Shown here in pieces: positions 43,813 through 55,806 of a stretch of 64,000 nucleotides of DNA. Below the pieces are notes generated by a model, which was not told the DNA's origin, made no database searches, and saw nothing but the letters and a program-made list of their open reading frames with translations. The DNA lies in NCBI GenBank assembly GCA_031769625.1, contig JAUIMM010000200.1, positions 53,280,001 through 53,344,000 on the forward strand. The letters are read 5' to 3'. A program made the translations under genes and the position numbers. Source of the stretch: Taudactylus pleione (Eukaryota > Chordata > Amphibia > Anura > Myobatrachidae). How positions within the stretch are numbered: position 1 is the stretch's first letter; the number at the start of each line of letters is the position of its first letter.

Positions 43813-44798
43813 CAATATTCAGTCGTGGACAACATTTTGAGTAAATTTGTTAGCCCAAACCACCGCGTTTACTAACAAATCTGAATCAGGCCCTTTATTA
43901 CTAAAGGGTGGAAATTCCTACCTCCAGCAAAACTTGTAGTCTTTGTCAGATATAGTTTTTCACCCTGTAGATCAAGGGGTCACTACTAGTAATAACAATG
44001 CGATATTCGTCACTATCCTCTCACAGTATTCATTTTTTTCTTTTACATTTTTTTTAATCCTTTTTTGTGTGTGTTCACTAAATGGAATTGAAAACCCAGG
44101 CCATGCAGTTATTCTCACTACTTAATACAACTTTCAATCTAGTTTTATTTTCTCCAAAATAATCATAATTCTGTATGTTGTGAAGGGCTTTTTAGAGCAT
44201 ATAATTCATTTAACATTCTATTTTATATTCAATGTTCACACACTGACACTGCATTTCATGCAACAACTCCTTATAGACCAAAGGCCATCTTAACTGGTTA
44301 ATACACTAGTACGTTTGCATGCATTTGATCTCTCAATTATGTTTTCTTCTGCAATTAATGTTTTGGTTTTCAATTAATTGTTTTAATTATTGTAAGCAAT
44401 ATCTGCACTAATGTCGCTTATAATAAGCACTCTAGTGGTGATTAGTAGCTATTATACTTTCTAAGTGAAGTTTAATGGTTTGACTTTCTTGTATGCTTCA
44501 GAAATGAGTCTACTCTGAGACGTGTAGCAGGAAGCATACTGGCTCTGGGTAATTTGGTCTCTTATTTAGCTAAGAGCAGCCAAACATTTCCAAAGTAGTA
44601 TACCTCTGCCAAACCATAAGTTCAAAAGTTTATGTTTATCCCAATAAATGGTTTCCCGCTTGGTCTATTGACGGCCTGGTATTTCCTCCTGCATTAATAA
44701 CAAGCAGGGGTAATAGAGATGATCGCACGGCGAACTGAACAACCTAAAGTAGCCAAAGCTCTATATACTTAATAACTGTAAGTGCCTATATTAATAAC
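43813..44798. other. No gene; one orphan family A end
   Basis: A family A right end (AACAAATCTGAATCAGGCCC) stops at 43893 without a visible left partner. The rest is AT-rich with nothing recognised. Confidence 0.45.
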
Positions 44799-44955
44799 GG
44801 GATGTAGTTTAAATCCCGATGCTCAGAATACCGGCACCGAAGTCCCGACACTAGTCAGAATCCTAGCCCCAGCATCCCGTCAGCAAGTAGTCACTAGGAG
44901 GAGGGTTAGGCACTAGGGGGGGAGGGTTAGGTTTAGGCACTAGGGGCAGACATAA
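44799..44955. mobile_element. Family C element, partial
   Basis: GGGATGTAGTTTAAATCCCG matches the left tip of 40872. It then has CCGGCACCGAAGTCCCGAC and short GGGTTAGGCACTAGG repeats, after which the element is lost. Confidence 0.65.
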
Positions 44956-46275
44956 TAACACCCTCTCCTGAAAGCACTTGTACACTGGATCTATTGCTGG
45001 TCCATTTTGCAGCCATCTTCCCTTTTTTAGAGTAATAAAACTGTCAAAAACAGGACCCACAATCAGCCCCAAGTCTGCAGTTAAATCTAATTTCTGTTCG
45101 CACCCTCCAGAGGTATGAACAAAAACGAGCATTAACTGAAGCCTTCGAGCTGATCGTGGATCTGTAATTGAATAGTTCTGGCTACTTTATGTGGGGGAGC
45201 AACCCATGGCTAACAAAATCTGCCCCTAATTGTGTCACTCATTAATCGTTTACAGGCATGGTCTGGACAAAGTATGCAGATTTGGTCACATCCCACACTT
45301 ACAGCGCTCTTCTTAGAGAGGCCGGAATAAGTGTGGGGTGAATACAATAAGGGCATGTTCATGTTAATATGGCCGAGTTAGACCTGGAGACCAGTACATA
45401 TATATGCCTAAGGCGTATCTCTGGCAGGTGCTCGACCCATGGTGCTAATATATGCACTGATGATGATGGCGATTAGCAGCTGCTTCTGATTGGCTAATTG
45501 CATCTGGAACCCTCCTACTATATATGAATCAGTGCAGCTGCTTATATTTGCATTACTTAACTGATATTTACATTCAGACTGTGGCAGGAAAAAAGATTCC
45601 CATTTTATTCTTTAAAGGGTTATACAACAAATGTTTATATTTCCTTGAATCCATACTTGTTGTTTTGTATTTGTGTCTGTATTTAATCGTACTTTACATG
45701 GTAAATGTGACTTTAGTATGTATTAGTATAGTAACACTGTCCAAGGAGACAACAGCAGTGATCGCCGCCCAGGCTAGATGAGTAGTATTTAGCAATATCA
45801 GATTTCAGTTTGATTCCTGAAGAATTATGAAGCTTATTGAAAGAACTGTCCCTCATCCTATCCATAGGGTTTTCTAAGAGGAATGAAAGCGTAATTACAA
45901 TCTAGCTGATATATTGGCTGTGAATCAAGCTACTTCAGGAACCCAATTTCAGTATCTCACCATCATTAAATGAATACATGCATTCTAGATTTATTAAAAT
46001 TGGACTGATGTTTTTCCACCTGTTCCCATTCTTTTGGATTGGTTTTTAACTTCATATCTAAATTAAAGGTCACATTAAGAAACAAAAACTTCCTCCATCC
46101 ATGCAATGATTTCTCTAGACGTCTTTCTTTGGTCTGAGAATTACACTTGTAGCAAAAAAACACTTTAATATCCATCATAGACTGCACAGATTTTACTATG
46201 CTGTGACATGCTACCCTTCTGCTTTCCAATAAGTTCTACGAGGGTACTGGAAGAGTTCACTAGTAACTAGTCTAA
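44956..46275. other. No supported gene
   Basis: A minus-strand open frame over 44863-45132 (with GGCEQKLDLTADLGLIVG) and another at 45966-46229 were inspected for motifs and splice sites. Neither shows enough to call. 45240-45520 contains family B/A-like words without ends. Confidence 0.4.
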
Positions 46276-46595
46276 AGCTGCATACACACGTAAAGATTTT
46301 CTGTCCAACCATCCAACTAGATGATTGGTTGGAATGAAAATCTGGTAAGGTATGAAAGCAAATGACAATCAGCAATTTGCTCCCTAATGCCGGATAATGG
46401 ACAAAAACTGTTGTTTGAACAAATTGTTTAGATCAAATATTTAACAAACTTGTCTGACGACCATTTTCATCTGTTTTCTGGCATTTAGGAGTAAATTGCG
46501 GATCATCAGTTACTCCCATACGTTACCAGATTTTCATTCCAACCAATCAACTAGTTGGATGGTTGGACAGATAATCTTTAGATGTGTATGCACCT
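46276..46595. mobile_element. Family B element, complete, 320 bp
   Basis: AGCTGCATACACACGTAAAG on the left and CTTTAGATGTGTATGCACCT on the right are inverted and flanked by TAA at 46273-46275 and 46596-46598. The whole element folds back: CCATCCAACTAGATGATTGG against CCAATCAACTAGTTGGATGG, and AGCAATTTGCTCC against GGAGTAAATTGC. Confidence 0.93.
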
Positions 46596-48708
46596 TAACT
46601 TTCCATATGTCTGAGTCCAAGGATTCTTCTATGACTTCTGCAAACACATGCGCAATGCACCAATCTTCCATTTATTTGAAAAGTTCCACAACCCTGTCTG
46701 CTCCCGAAGGCAGCAGACTGTTCGACCTTGTATAGCTGTCCTTGGCTTGCCAGCATCAGCTGAAATATCCCTGGGATCAAAGAGATGGTAAGCTCCTGCA
46801 CTACAGAAGAAAACAAACGGTTACCCTACCTGCCCAGCTTAGAGACAGAGAAAGACACAGGGGAAGAGATGGAGCCACACTAAATATAATATTGAATGCA
46901 AATCTCAGATTTAGTGGATATAACACAATTCAGATCTAACATTTTTAGAAGCTGCCATAATTCTGACTCCATGTCACTGGTGCCACAATTTAGACCCCAT
47001 ATATCTGGTGAATACCTCAAAATGCTGACATCACATCTCTGGTGGCTACTCCAAGCAGCAGAATCGAGATATCTAGTGGCTTCCACAAAATGCAAACCCA
47101 CCACATCTATAGTAGCTAACACAATTCAGATACAAATTTTGACCCACAGATCTCTGGTTGCCGCTTCAAAAGGTGAATCTGAAACTGTAGTGGCTAACAC
47201 AATTTAGTCACAAGATCAGCATCAGCGATCACCAACTGCCCAGAGCCAGGAAATAGTGTACATCTGACATTACCAAGTACCTGGAGCCAATGGCTAGCAT
47301 AGTGCAAGTAATCAACTGCTGCCCAGAGCCAGAACCAGTGATGTACCTGCAATCAGCAACTGCTTAGAGCCAGAAACTAACAGAGTGGCATTAATCACCA
47401 AAGTCAAAGTTCTGTGTCTGTGTTTATCAAGTGTCTGGAACGAATAGCACTGTACCTGTATTCGCCAACTGCCTGATGCCAATAATGAGAGCAATGGCTG
47501 TATACATGGCCATGTATCCCCATCAATAGTTGTCATTTTTATTCTGCTACATTACGTGTCAAGAGGCTAATGCAGAGCTGTAAGTAATTCGGACATAAGT
47601 TTCTCATAAAAAGTGTGCATGATAAAATGTGTATATTCTCCCATATGCAGACTTGTATACATCTCGGGATGCATTTGCACATCGAGAATCCCCCGTTGCA
47701 AACCAGTTCAGCCTCTGACATAAGTATAAACACTATGGAAATGTTAACAACTATGCATTACCTGCACACTGGTTCTGGACTCATGCGCTCTTGGTCTAGA
47801 CTAGAGGATGCACCAGAATGCCTTAACAACTAGATTAAAGACAGATCCAGCATTGTAAGTGGTGAATACCAGTGACATCACTATTCACAAAGAGTGCAAT
47901 GATGGACGTAAAAACTGCTGCCTACAAATAAGCCTTTATTACAACAGAGGCCATACAATGACGCCTATCCTGGGGCTTCTCTGTAATTCCTATCTTCTGT
48001 CACCGGGAGAAAATTAATCCATTGTCTCTCAATAATTTTGAGAGGTAAAATCAGGATAATTTTGCTAATATAAGAGCACTCGTTAAATATACTGGAATTG
48101 GTAATTATACCATCGTATGTACGAGTATATAGAGAGGTATAGGCATTGGGTGTAGTCTATGTTACAAGGCAACAATAGTCACATCACATGCAGAGTAAAC
48201 TCATAAATACACTAAAGATAGTCAAACACAAAATGCAGAACAGCCTTATAACTCAATAATAAACATAAATGTGAAAACACAGGCCAGCACTTTATGGCAT
48301 GTGGAGAATAAAAGACCAAACAGGAACACTTGGGACATATGTAAGAAATGAATACCATAACTATCAGTAATGGTAATGCCTCATGTTGCATGCGCCTATA
48401 GTAACTGAGGTTGTATGGGGCTTTAAGCCTCCTCATTAGCAAAGACATAAGAGTAGTATGAGGCTCCATAGCTCTGACAAATGGGACACTTACCCTTAAT
48501 ATCTAAAAGTCACACAACAATTCAGAGAACAAATTAATAATCCATTTGTAATAACAGTACAAGAGAAATCAATGATTTAAATAATAATAACGACTGAGTT
48601 TCAGACTGGAGATGGGACGAGTGCTCAGACTGCAATTCAGGCAGAATACCCTGTGCCAAGATACCTCTAATATAGTTTGTGAATTATAATCATTGACAGA
48701 AGATGACT
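46596..48708. other. No gene; old degenerate tandem repeats
   Basis: Between about 46905 and 47210, variants of ATCTCTGGTGGCTA followed by CACAATTCAGA recur every 35-50 bp. 47225-47500 repeats CAACTGCCCAGAGCCAG words. Both look like decayed minisatellites. No supported exon. Confidence 0.5.
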
Positions 48709-49075
48709 GGGATGAGAACGGGATGCCAGCGCTCAGGATCCCTCCCCGATGCCTAAAATTAACCTCCCCCCTTGTGCCTAAACCTATCTCCCCTCCCCCG
48801 CACCCTAAACCTAACCCTCCTCCCCTAGTTCCTAGCCCTCTCCCTAGTGACTAACCCTAACCATCCCCCCAACCCCGCTACTTACATTTGGAATGCCGGC
48901 GCCTTGATTCTGATGGGATTCCGGAGCTGGCAGGTGTCTGGACTCCAGAGCCGGTATTCTAAGTGCCTGAGGGCGCCTTGATTCTGATGGGATTCCGGAG
49001 CTGGCAGGTGTATGGATTCCAGAGCTGGTATTCTAAGTGCCTGAATGCCCTGTGCCGGGATACTGAACGTATCCC
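48709..49075. mobile_element. Family C element with internal 74-bp duplication
   Basis: GGGATGAGAACGGGATGCC on the left; GGGATACTGAACGTATCCC on the right. Flanks AAGATGACT and TAAACGACT agree at 6 of 9 positions, a decayed duplication at best. The interior has CCTAAACCTAACCCTCC words, then two tandem copies (starts 48901 and 48975) of GCCTTGATTCTGATGGGATT plus the following 54 bp. Confidence 0.75.
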
Positions 49076-50070
49076 TAAACGACTATGCTGAAGATGTTTT
49101 ATTGTTTTGTTTTCCCTTTATGTTTTTATTATATTGTTTCTTTATAAATCAGGAGGAACCTTGAGCAAAGTCTTATTTCACCCTACAGTACTTTCATTTA
49201 TCAGGTAATTAGTGGCTTCATTTCTTTGTAACATGAGGTTAGATTATGGTGAACTGAAAGCATTAGCCTTCTTGTTTCTAGTTGCATTTTGCTCTGTTAT
49301 ATTTACAAGTTACTGTTCTGTTATATAAGCTGCAGGTTACTAAATAGTTCATGTAGTGAGTAAAATATACTCTCTTGTGGTTTGAAATTTAATGCAGTGT
49401 TGTTCAAGTATTTCCCTAAGAAGAGCCAGATTTCTCTCTTTGCTTGTGGGCCAACAATATAGTAATAATAATGATGCCATCTAACAGTATATCTGCCATA
49501 AGTTTTTGAATGCCACCCTAAGTCTAAATTCTGCCAACTGTTAAATGGTGATTTAACGTATTAACTTGTGAAACAAAGGGTAGGTCCTGTAATTAGCTGT
49601 TATCTGAATCCCAAATTCATTTTAACTGTAATCTGAAAAAATGTTGTCTCTTATCATGTTTTGTGACTTATGATTATTTTTCAGTCCATCTGTCCATTCA
49701 TACTAGAAGCACATGGCTTAGTATGTCAACATAGCAGCAGCTTGGGGGAGGGGTGGACTAACTTACATTTTGCTTTGCGGGAAAAAGTATTCAAGTATAA
49801 TTCAAAGAGCTTTCCTGTGAAGTAGGTGGCTGTACAGCATTGTTCCCTGCATAACAGGACTTATGTTGTTTATAGACCTTTTAGTCCACAATATTAGTGT
49901 ATTCAGAATAAAGCAGAGAAAGATTGGCACACAGCCTTCCTGCTCATTTTCATATAATATAATGGGAGAGAGGTGGAATTAAGAAGTTGACAATAAAGTG
50001 CTCTTATACAGAGAATAGCAGAGCATTTTCTCGATTGATCTGATTTTATTGACTCTTTATGCCCACTTAG
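49076..50070. other. No gene seen
   Basis: AT-rich, with no matched ends and no supported frame. Confidence 0.4.
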
Positions 50071-50417
50071 CATACTTGCCTACACTCCCAGAAGTTGCTG
50101 GAGGATCACGATTTTTTGGGTAGCCCTCCGCACCTCCGGAGTGTAGACACTTCTCCTACATCCCGCCCACTTCCTAGTAAAGTGGGCAGAATGGGGAAAA
50201 ACATAACTGAAATTTGCGGTCCATCGTTAGGGGGCGGGGCTTAATGATGCAATTTTATGGTAGTAGCGTCATTTGGTCCCTCCCCTATTAAAATATGCGC
50301 AATTCGCAGGGTTTCACCATGAGGGGGCAGGGCCTAATTACGCGAATGGCCCGGCCCCCACTGGTGCCTCTCCCTGTGCTTCGACCGGGGAGGGCAGATT
50401 AAAAGTTGGCAAGTATG
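50071..50417. mobile_element. CATACTTGCC-type hAT-like element
   Basis: CATACTTGCCTACACTCCC on the left and AAAAGTTGGCAAGTATG on the right. Flanks CCACTTAG and CCACCGTG agree at 5 of 8. The interior has GGGGCGGGGCTTAATGATGC and GAGGGGGCAGGGCCTAATTA words in common with the other copies. Confidence 0.82.
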
Positions 50418-50439
50418 CCACCGTGGGAGCTTCGTAGAG

Positions 50440-53400
50440 TTTCCAGTAATCAGTTAGAGGAGTATGGAGGTGACCCAGAAGTGAGTTATTGTAAATGTAA
50501 TGGTGTTACAATGCACCACTGAGAATGCAGGGACTGGAGAGCCAGTAACCTTATGTATAAATGTCTGAATGGCCTTCCAGAAAGTATGCATGAGTTGCAC
50601 AGACCACAAAAGGTGAATTTTCTTGAATTGAATACTTTGATCACATATATGGGTCAAGAGAATAATAATTGTAGATTGTTTAGGTTTTAGGGTAATCCAT
50701 GAGGCCTTCCCCCGCTTTGATACACCCATCCACAATTTCCAGTATACAGCAGATAAAAGATGATGTGTGGGCTCCTAAATCAAGAACATTTCTTGAGAGG
50801 CCATCAGGGGTCAGGTCAGGAGAGAAGTGTTCAATCTGAAGAGGAGCCCAAAGATTCATTATGTTGTCTACAATGTATAATTAGTGGCTGAGATAAAATA
50901 TCAAACTGCAATAAATGAATGAATTTAGGTTGGCCTCTATATAGCCAACATAAAATGTGTTGGATTGATCAGAAGGCAAATCTGGGTTATTTCTAAGAGG
51001 GACAAGGAGGTGGATGCGATTACAGTTTTCCAACTTGATAATAACCTTGAACTTGACTGAGGAAGTGAAGTAATTTGCCAAAATCATATTGGGTTTTTAT
51101 CAAGGCTTTAGTAAGGCATCAGGCAGTCAGATATGTTTACATAAGAGTTCTTGTATAACCAGGAGAAAGTTGATTTATACTTGGGTCCTATGTCGGCCAG
51201 TATCTTTCCTTGGAAGTGGGTGGGAACAGCAAACTTGTGCAACACAGCCTGATGGCTAGTATCATGGCATTTAATCATTTAAAGCTAATGTTTTAGAGTA
51301 GCTGATTTTTAGGTTTGATAGTGTTCAAACTTCTTTACAACCTTTATTAAACATGGTAGAAAGGCATGAGATTCAGCAATAAAAAATAATCAATAATCCG
51401 CAAATACAACAACTTTACGCTCTTGTTGACCTATTCTCACTCAAACTTTCTTGTATCAAAATAAAAATCAATGGTTAAAGTGGACAGCCTTGGTGGGTGC
51501 TGTTGTAAATAGGAAAGACATCAGAATCATGATACAGTAGACTCTCATAACAATCCCACATCACAATCGCCCAAAAGTCAGCACTTTTTCCAAATGGGCA
51601 TCTATTACATTTGGCCCTTGGTCTTTCCCGAGAAGAGAGGGAAGAAATGCTAAAATATTAGAGAAATTAGGCTATAACTAATACATTGTGACGGATGTTT
51701 AACCTGTTAAGAATCACAGTAATAGTGGTCCTGATTCAATGGTGGAAGCAGTGTTGTTTTTTGTAGCAAGCGGCTGATGTTTTCAGCATGCCTATGCGTC
51801 TGAGTTGCACTGTGCATGCAACCCAATGGTTACCGCCGGGTCACACAACGAATTTGGATAATTCCTGGTTAGAAGGGGGTTATCTAGCAATACACGGGCA
51901 TGTTGAGGCCTGCGGCTGTATCTTTCTTTGCAATTGCACTGGCACCAGCAACCATGTTCCGATGTACAAACCGAGCAACCATTGGGTTGCTCTAATAACT
52001 GATAGTGTGACCAATAATGCAACTTATTACGAGACGCAGCGGATTTGTAATGCAGCTGGTGGGCATCTCTGTTCGAATCCCATCGACTGTGGCATCAGCA
52101 TAAAGATGCAGTTGCGCTGCGTAAAAAGACGCAGTCACGGCTGGATTACCATCCACCTCTGAATCAGGCCTAGAGTCTTGTAAGGCCTATTTGGTGAGGT
52201 TGGCTATATTAATGAGTTGAGAAATAGGGTGTCTAAATGCTAGTAGAAATGTTCACAACATTGTATAAGCAGGCCATCTAAGCTTGGGTTCTTGCCCAAG
52301 TTTCAATGAGAAACAACACATTTAAGTTAATCTGTGTGAATGAAAAGTAGACACACATGTCATCCTCATCAGACAATGGGTAAGGCCACAAAATGGAATG
52401 AAATTACCCAGCAGTTGTGTCCGTGTCCACTTGGGTCACTGAAGAAAATAAATAGAGAAATAATATTCTCTAATATTCCCACTGTGCTACATTTTCTGAA
52501 TAGTGACAGAGCAAGTCTTGCTAAAGTTTAATAATCTTTAATACAGTATGCCTCATGTATCACCACATAAGTATTGCTGAAATAGATAGTAACCCTGTCG
52601 CTATCTATTTAAGTAGAGAATCGATCAGGGCTTGTTGTCTTTTAATCCGCTTCAGTATTTATAAATCATTCCTTTTCTACACATATGTGACATCCAGTCA
52701 TATGTGACTGGGCCAGTGTTGTTTTGCTTGAAATAGTTCTATAACACCTTATTAATGTAATCTTCTTCTACTTAACTGCAACAATGTAGAGTTAAGCCTC
52801 AGGTTTGTATCGAGGAGGTAAGATCAAGACAGATATGCATGTGATTAAAGAATGTAGTTGGACCGTACCCCATTATGGATAGTCTACTGTATATAGAAAT
52901 CTGTAAGAGATAAACAGATAATCAATACAGGAAAATCTACAGTGAGATGGGGAAAAAGTAAGTGAATCTGTGACCAATGGGGGTTGTATTTGCCACACAT
53001 CAACCAATTGCTTAATATTTAACGCTTTCTTAATTTTAGGCAGTGCCAAGAAGGATAGCGAGGAGGTGCCAGAGGTGTATATGAGGTGGACTAAAGCACA
53101 GTTGATGTAAAACTATAATCCATGCCTGGAAGTTACAAATGTATCCAAAAAAGTTACAGTGTGACAGTATGTTGCCCAATATTGGAGAAAAAATTGCAAA
53201 AGTGAAGACCATTACCAACCATGGCCCTTTCACAAACAAGAAATAAGCTGTGTTGAGCCATTTTGTGTTGTGTAGACATGCAAAGAGAATATCGCTTTGC
53301 TTGGCCAAGATAAAATTTATCTAGACCTCTATGGAGGGAGGAAAAACTGGAGAGGAGGGAAAAGGAGATAAAAGAAGAGCACCTGTTGGTTGGGATAGGA

Positions 53401-53640
53401 AGACTCTAGGGGGAGTTCTACATTAGGTCATATAAAGCTGGATCACTTCTTCCTGCAGTACAGGTGCTCAGGTGCAGGAATGGCAATGTAGTTGGGGTGA
53501 GAGATATAGACGTCACAGGATCATATACAGGATAGAGGGCGGAGGAGGTCGATAATAGAAGAAAGTCACTTGACAATACCAAGAAAGACCAACCTCTGAT
53601 CTTCAATCTTAAAAGAGATAATGAAATCAGATGTCATAAT
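50440..53640 (-). pseudogene. Tx1/L1-type LINE remnant, ORF2 part
   Basis: Read on the minus strand from high to low coordinates, the order matches ORF2 of L1/Tx1-type retrotransposons. KQSDILFA near 53290 fits the endonuclease start (weak). QLINIANLTK near 52200-52215 fits the LLxLIxxAxxTKxP block of the reverse transcriptase. FPIYNSTHQGCPL near 51490-51525 fits FPxxNGTRQGCPLSP. VVFADY near 51400 is the catalytic FADD box with the second aspartate lost. FPTHFQG-like and HKFAVPTHFQGK near 51210-51240 follow. IHLLWSVQLMHTFWKAI near 50590-50640 fits the C-terminal HLLWxCPxVxxFWxxV zone. Frames are full of stops. A family A element lies within it at 51727-52170. Outer limits are approximate. Confidence 0.72.
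51727..52170. mobile_element. Family A element inside the antisense LINE
   Basis: GGTCCTGATTCAATGGTGG on the left and CCACCTCTGAATCAGGCC on the right. The flanks (AGT; TAG or AGA) do not match exactly. It splits the LINE between the LINIANLTK and QGCPL blocks, so it arrived after the LINE. The interior contains GCAACCCAATGGTT/AACCATTGGGTTGC as a long-range stem. Confidence 0.78.
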
Positions 53641-54614
53641 GTACATGCTAAAAAGGAAATATGATAGGAGGGTGTGGGGGAAAGAAAGTTGTTCCCACAT
53701 TCAGATACAGAGGTGCAGCAGTGATTCCAGTAAGGTCCAATGTATATTATGAAACTATAAACCCGGAGCACACTCAGCACCTATTAGTGTTAATGAAACC
53801 ACAGGTTGGATGTAAATTGTGAGATTGATGGGTAATTAGGGTTACGTAAATGCTTACCTGGGTCACACTCCATATTGTAACCCTTAGGCAGCATCCTCAA
53901 GTCCTAGCATAGGGGGTAGTTGAAAGAGACAGGTATAGGAACAGAATAGTAGAAACCCTGTGAAGGTAAAGTTAAGTACAAATCAGTCAGGAAGTATGGG
54001 TAGGGAACAAAGTAAAGGAATAGAGGGGGGGGGTGACAATGTTACAAACTACTCTATAGTGGGGATACCACTATTTTGGCTGCCCTTAATAGAGGGCAAC
54101 TTAATAGGTTTTGGCTACCCTTAATAGAGGGAACCTTATGCAAAGTGATGCAAACATTGGAACTCAACATTCTATGCATGAAAAAACCATATAACCTGTG
54201 AACCTAAATAACCCAGAATGACTGAGGAAGATCACTGGCAGGCATACCTAGCTTTCTGCCATAGTAAGTAAATTGGAAAGATTTGGGAATATGCACAAAG
54301 GGTACTGCATGAATATGAGAGTGTAGGAACAGTTGGAGTATGAAGCTAGATAAAATAATTAAGCTTATCTTATTTGCTAAATTCACACACAAGGAAAGTA
54401 CCATGCTGAAAAGTCTCTGACATGTGTAATAAAATGTTAGGGTAAACTTATGCAAATTCATGTATTTATTCTCCTGATAATCATTGTCAGGTCTGATGAG
54501 ACTACACAAGAATCATTAATTATACGTAGTGTGCAATTTTGCTTGTAAGCAACCTTGGATTTGTCAGACTCTTTGAATATGGATCTCTTAGGGCTTTGCT
54601 TCAATCTGTAATAA
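53641..54614. other. No gene; a two-copy 35-bp repeat
   Basis: TTTTGGCTGCCCTTAATAGA and TTTTGGCTACCCTTAATAGA begin two adjacent copies at about 54074-54143. Otherwise AT-rich with nothing supported. Confidence 0.45.
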
Positions 54615-54850
54615 CCCCTTTCACACAGAAAAGTAAATTCCCAGGTCAAGCATTTGCACCTGGTAATTTGCTGATGAATACGGGTGCCTTTTCTGTTTGA
54701 AATCGTCAACCTGGGTCGATATTTCCAGGATTTCGACCTTAGTTTTTACCACTTGTCGGAGTTCCGGGAATTGTGACCCGGGTTGACCCTTTCACACAGA
54801 AGAAATACCCGGGTTGATGTGAAAATTACTGGGTCCAAATGCTTGACCCT
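54615..54850. mobile_element. CCCCTTTCACACAG-type element
   Basis: It begins CCCCTTTCACACAGAAAAG and has a second CCCTTTCACACAGAAGAAAT at 54787, with AATTCCCAGGTCAAG, GACCCGGGTTGACC and ACCCGGGTTGATG words. It is related to 11023-11407. The ends are not sharply defined. Confidence 0.55.
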
Positions 54851-55177
54851 TAAATAAATAAATATTGATAGCTGCTCATTCATGCAGCTTCATCTTCTGT
54901 CACTTTTTAAGATCTGTTGGAAGTGTGTTGTCAAAGGGACTATGTGGTACATGAGTTATGAAGACAGCTCCTACTCCTTTTGGAGACCTGTAGTGCAAGT
55001 CCACAAATGAGGGCAACAAAAAAATGTTAATACCACTCTGGGAGATTGACTGCAAGAATTTCCATCTGATTACAGAAGAAAGGCAAGTCTTTAGGGTAGC
55101 AAAAATCGTCACTTCATTCAATTGTGATGGAAAAGGTGGAAAGAAAATTAATTTCTATATGATATATCTCACACATA
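54851..55177. other. No gene seen
   Basis: Short unique-looking stretch before the hairpin element; a minus-strand frame here has no support. Confidence 0.35.
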
Positions 55178-55679
55178 GGGCCTCATTTATCAACGAGTGA
55201 TATTCTTGTTATCACTCGTTACTAATATTACAGGGTGCTCCAACTAATCAGCTCCTGTAATTTTTCAAACAAGATACGTTCAATATCCCGACCGCTGGAA
55301 TCCTGAAGGTAAGTAGCAGGGTTAGGATGAGGGTTAGGATTAGCACTAGGGGGAGGGTTAGATTTAGGGAACGGGGAGATTAGGTTTAGGGTGCGGGGAG
55401 ATTAGGTTTAGGCACTGGAGGGTGGTTAGGTTTAGGCACCGAGAAGGGAGAGTTAGGGTTAGGGTAGGAAGAGGGGGAGGGTTAGGATACCGATTGACAG
55501 GTGTCTGTATTTTAACCCTGTCGGGTTGCCGGCATCAGGATTTTGAACGCTGGTATCCCGAATAACGGCATCTCGTACCCTTTTCAAACACACGACAGTT
55601 AGGAGCTGATAGGTTGGAGCACCATTTAAGATTAGTAACGAGTAATAGCAAGAATATAACTCATTGATAAATGAGGCCC
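55178..55679. mobile_element. Hairpin element of the 5450 type, with insertion
   Basis: GGGCCTCATTTATCAACGAG on the left and ATTGATAAATGAGGCCC on the right, flanked by ATA at 55175-55177 and 55680-55682. The arms pair through CGTTACTAATATTACAGG and GATTAGTAACGAG and through CCAACTAATCAGCTCCTG and AGGAGCTGATAGGTTGG. The loop is occupied by a family C element at 55272-55580. Confidence 0.9.
55272..55580. mobile_element. Family C element with 10-bp duplication, nested
   Basis: TTTTCAAACA occurs immediately before (55262-55271) and after (55581-55590). The left tip is AGATACGTTCAATATCCCG; the right tip ends GGCATCTCGTACCC. The interior is GGTTAGGATTAGCACTAGG, GATTAGGTTTAGG repeats. The sequence without it matches the intact loop of the copy at 5450-5652 (TTTTTCAAACATATGACAG), which confirms the insertion. 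Confidence 0.9.
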
Positions 55680-55806
55680 ATAGTCTACTTATGGCCATTT
55701 ATGTTGTAGAGTCATGGTGGAAAGAGCTTGACAAAAAAGCAGATGATAGCAGGCTATGAACTCTTCCTTGAACCTTATCAAAATCAATTGGGAACTGACA
55801 AAAATA

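Noticed and set aside
44863..45132. Minus-strand 89-codon frame as an exon
   Set aside because: Its end reads into a family C element and no good splice signals bound the remaining part. Kept only as unexplained sequence.
52068..52085. tRNA-like B box (GTTCGAATCCC)
   Set aside because: No A box or cloverleaf at the right distance; it lies inside a family A element and is best explained by chance.
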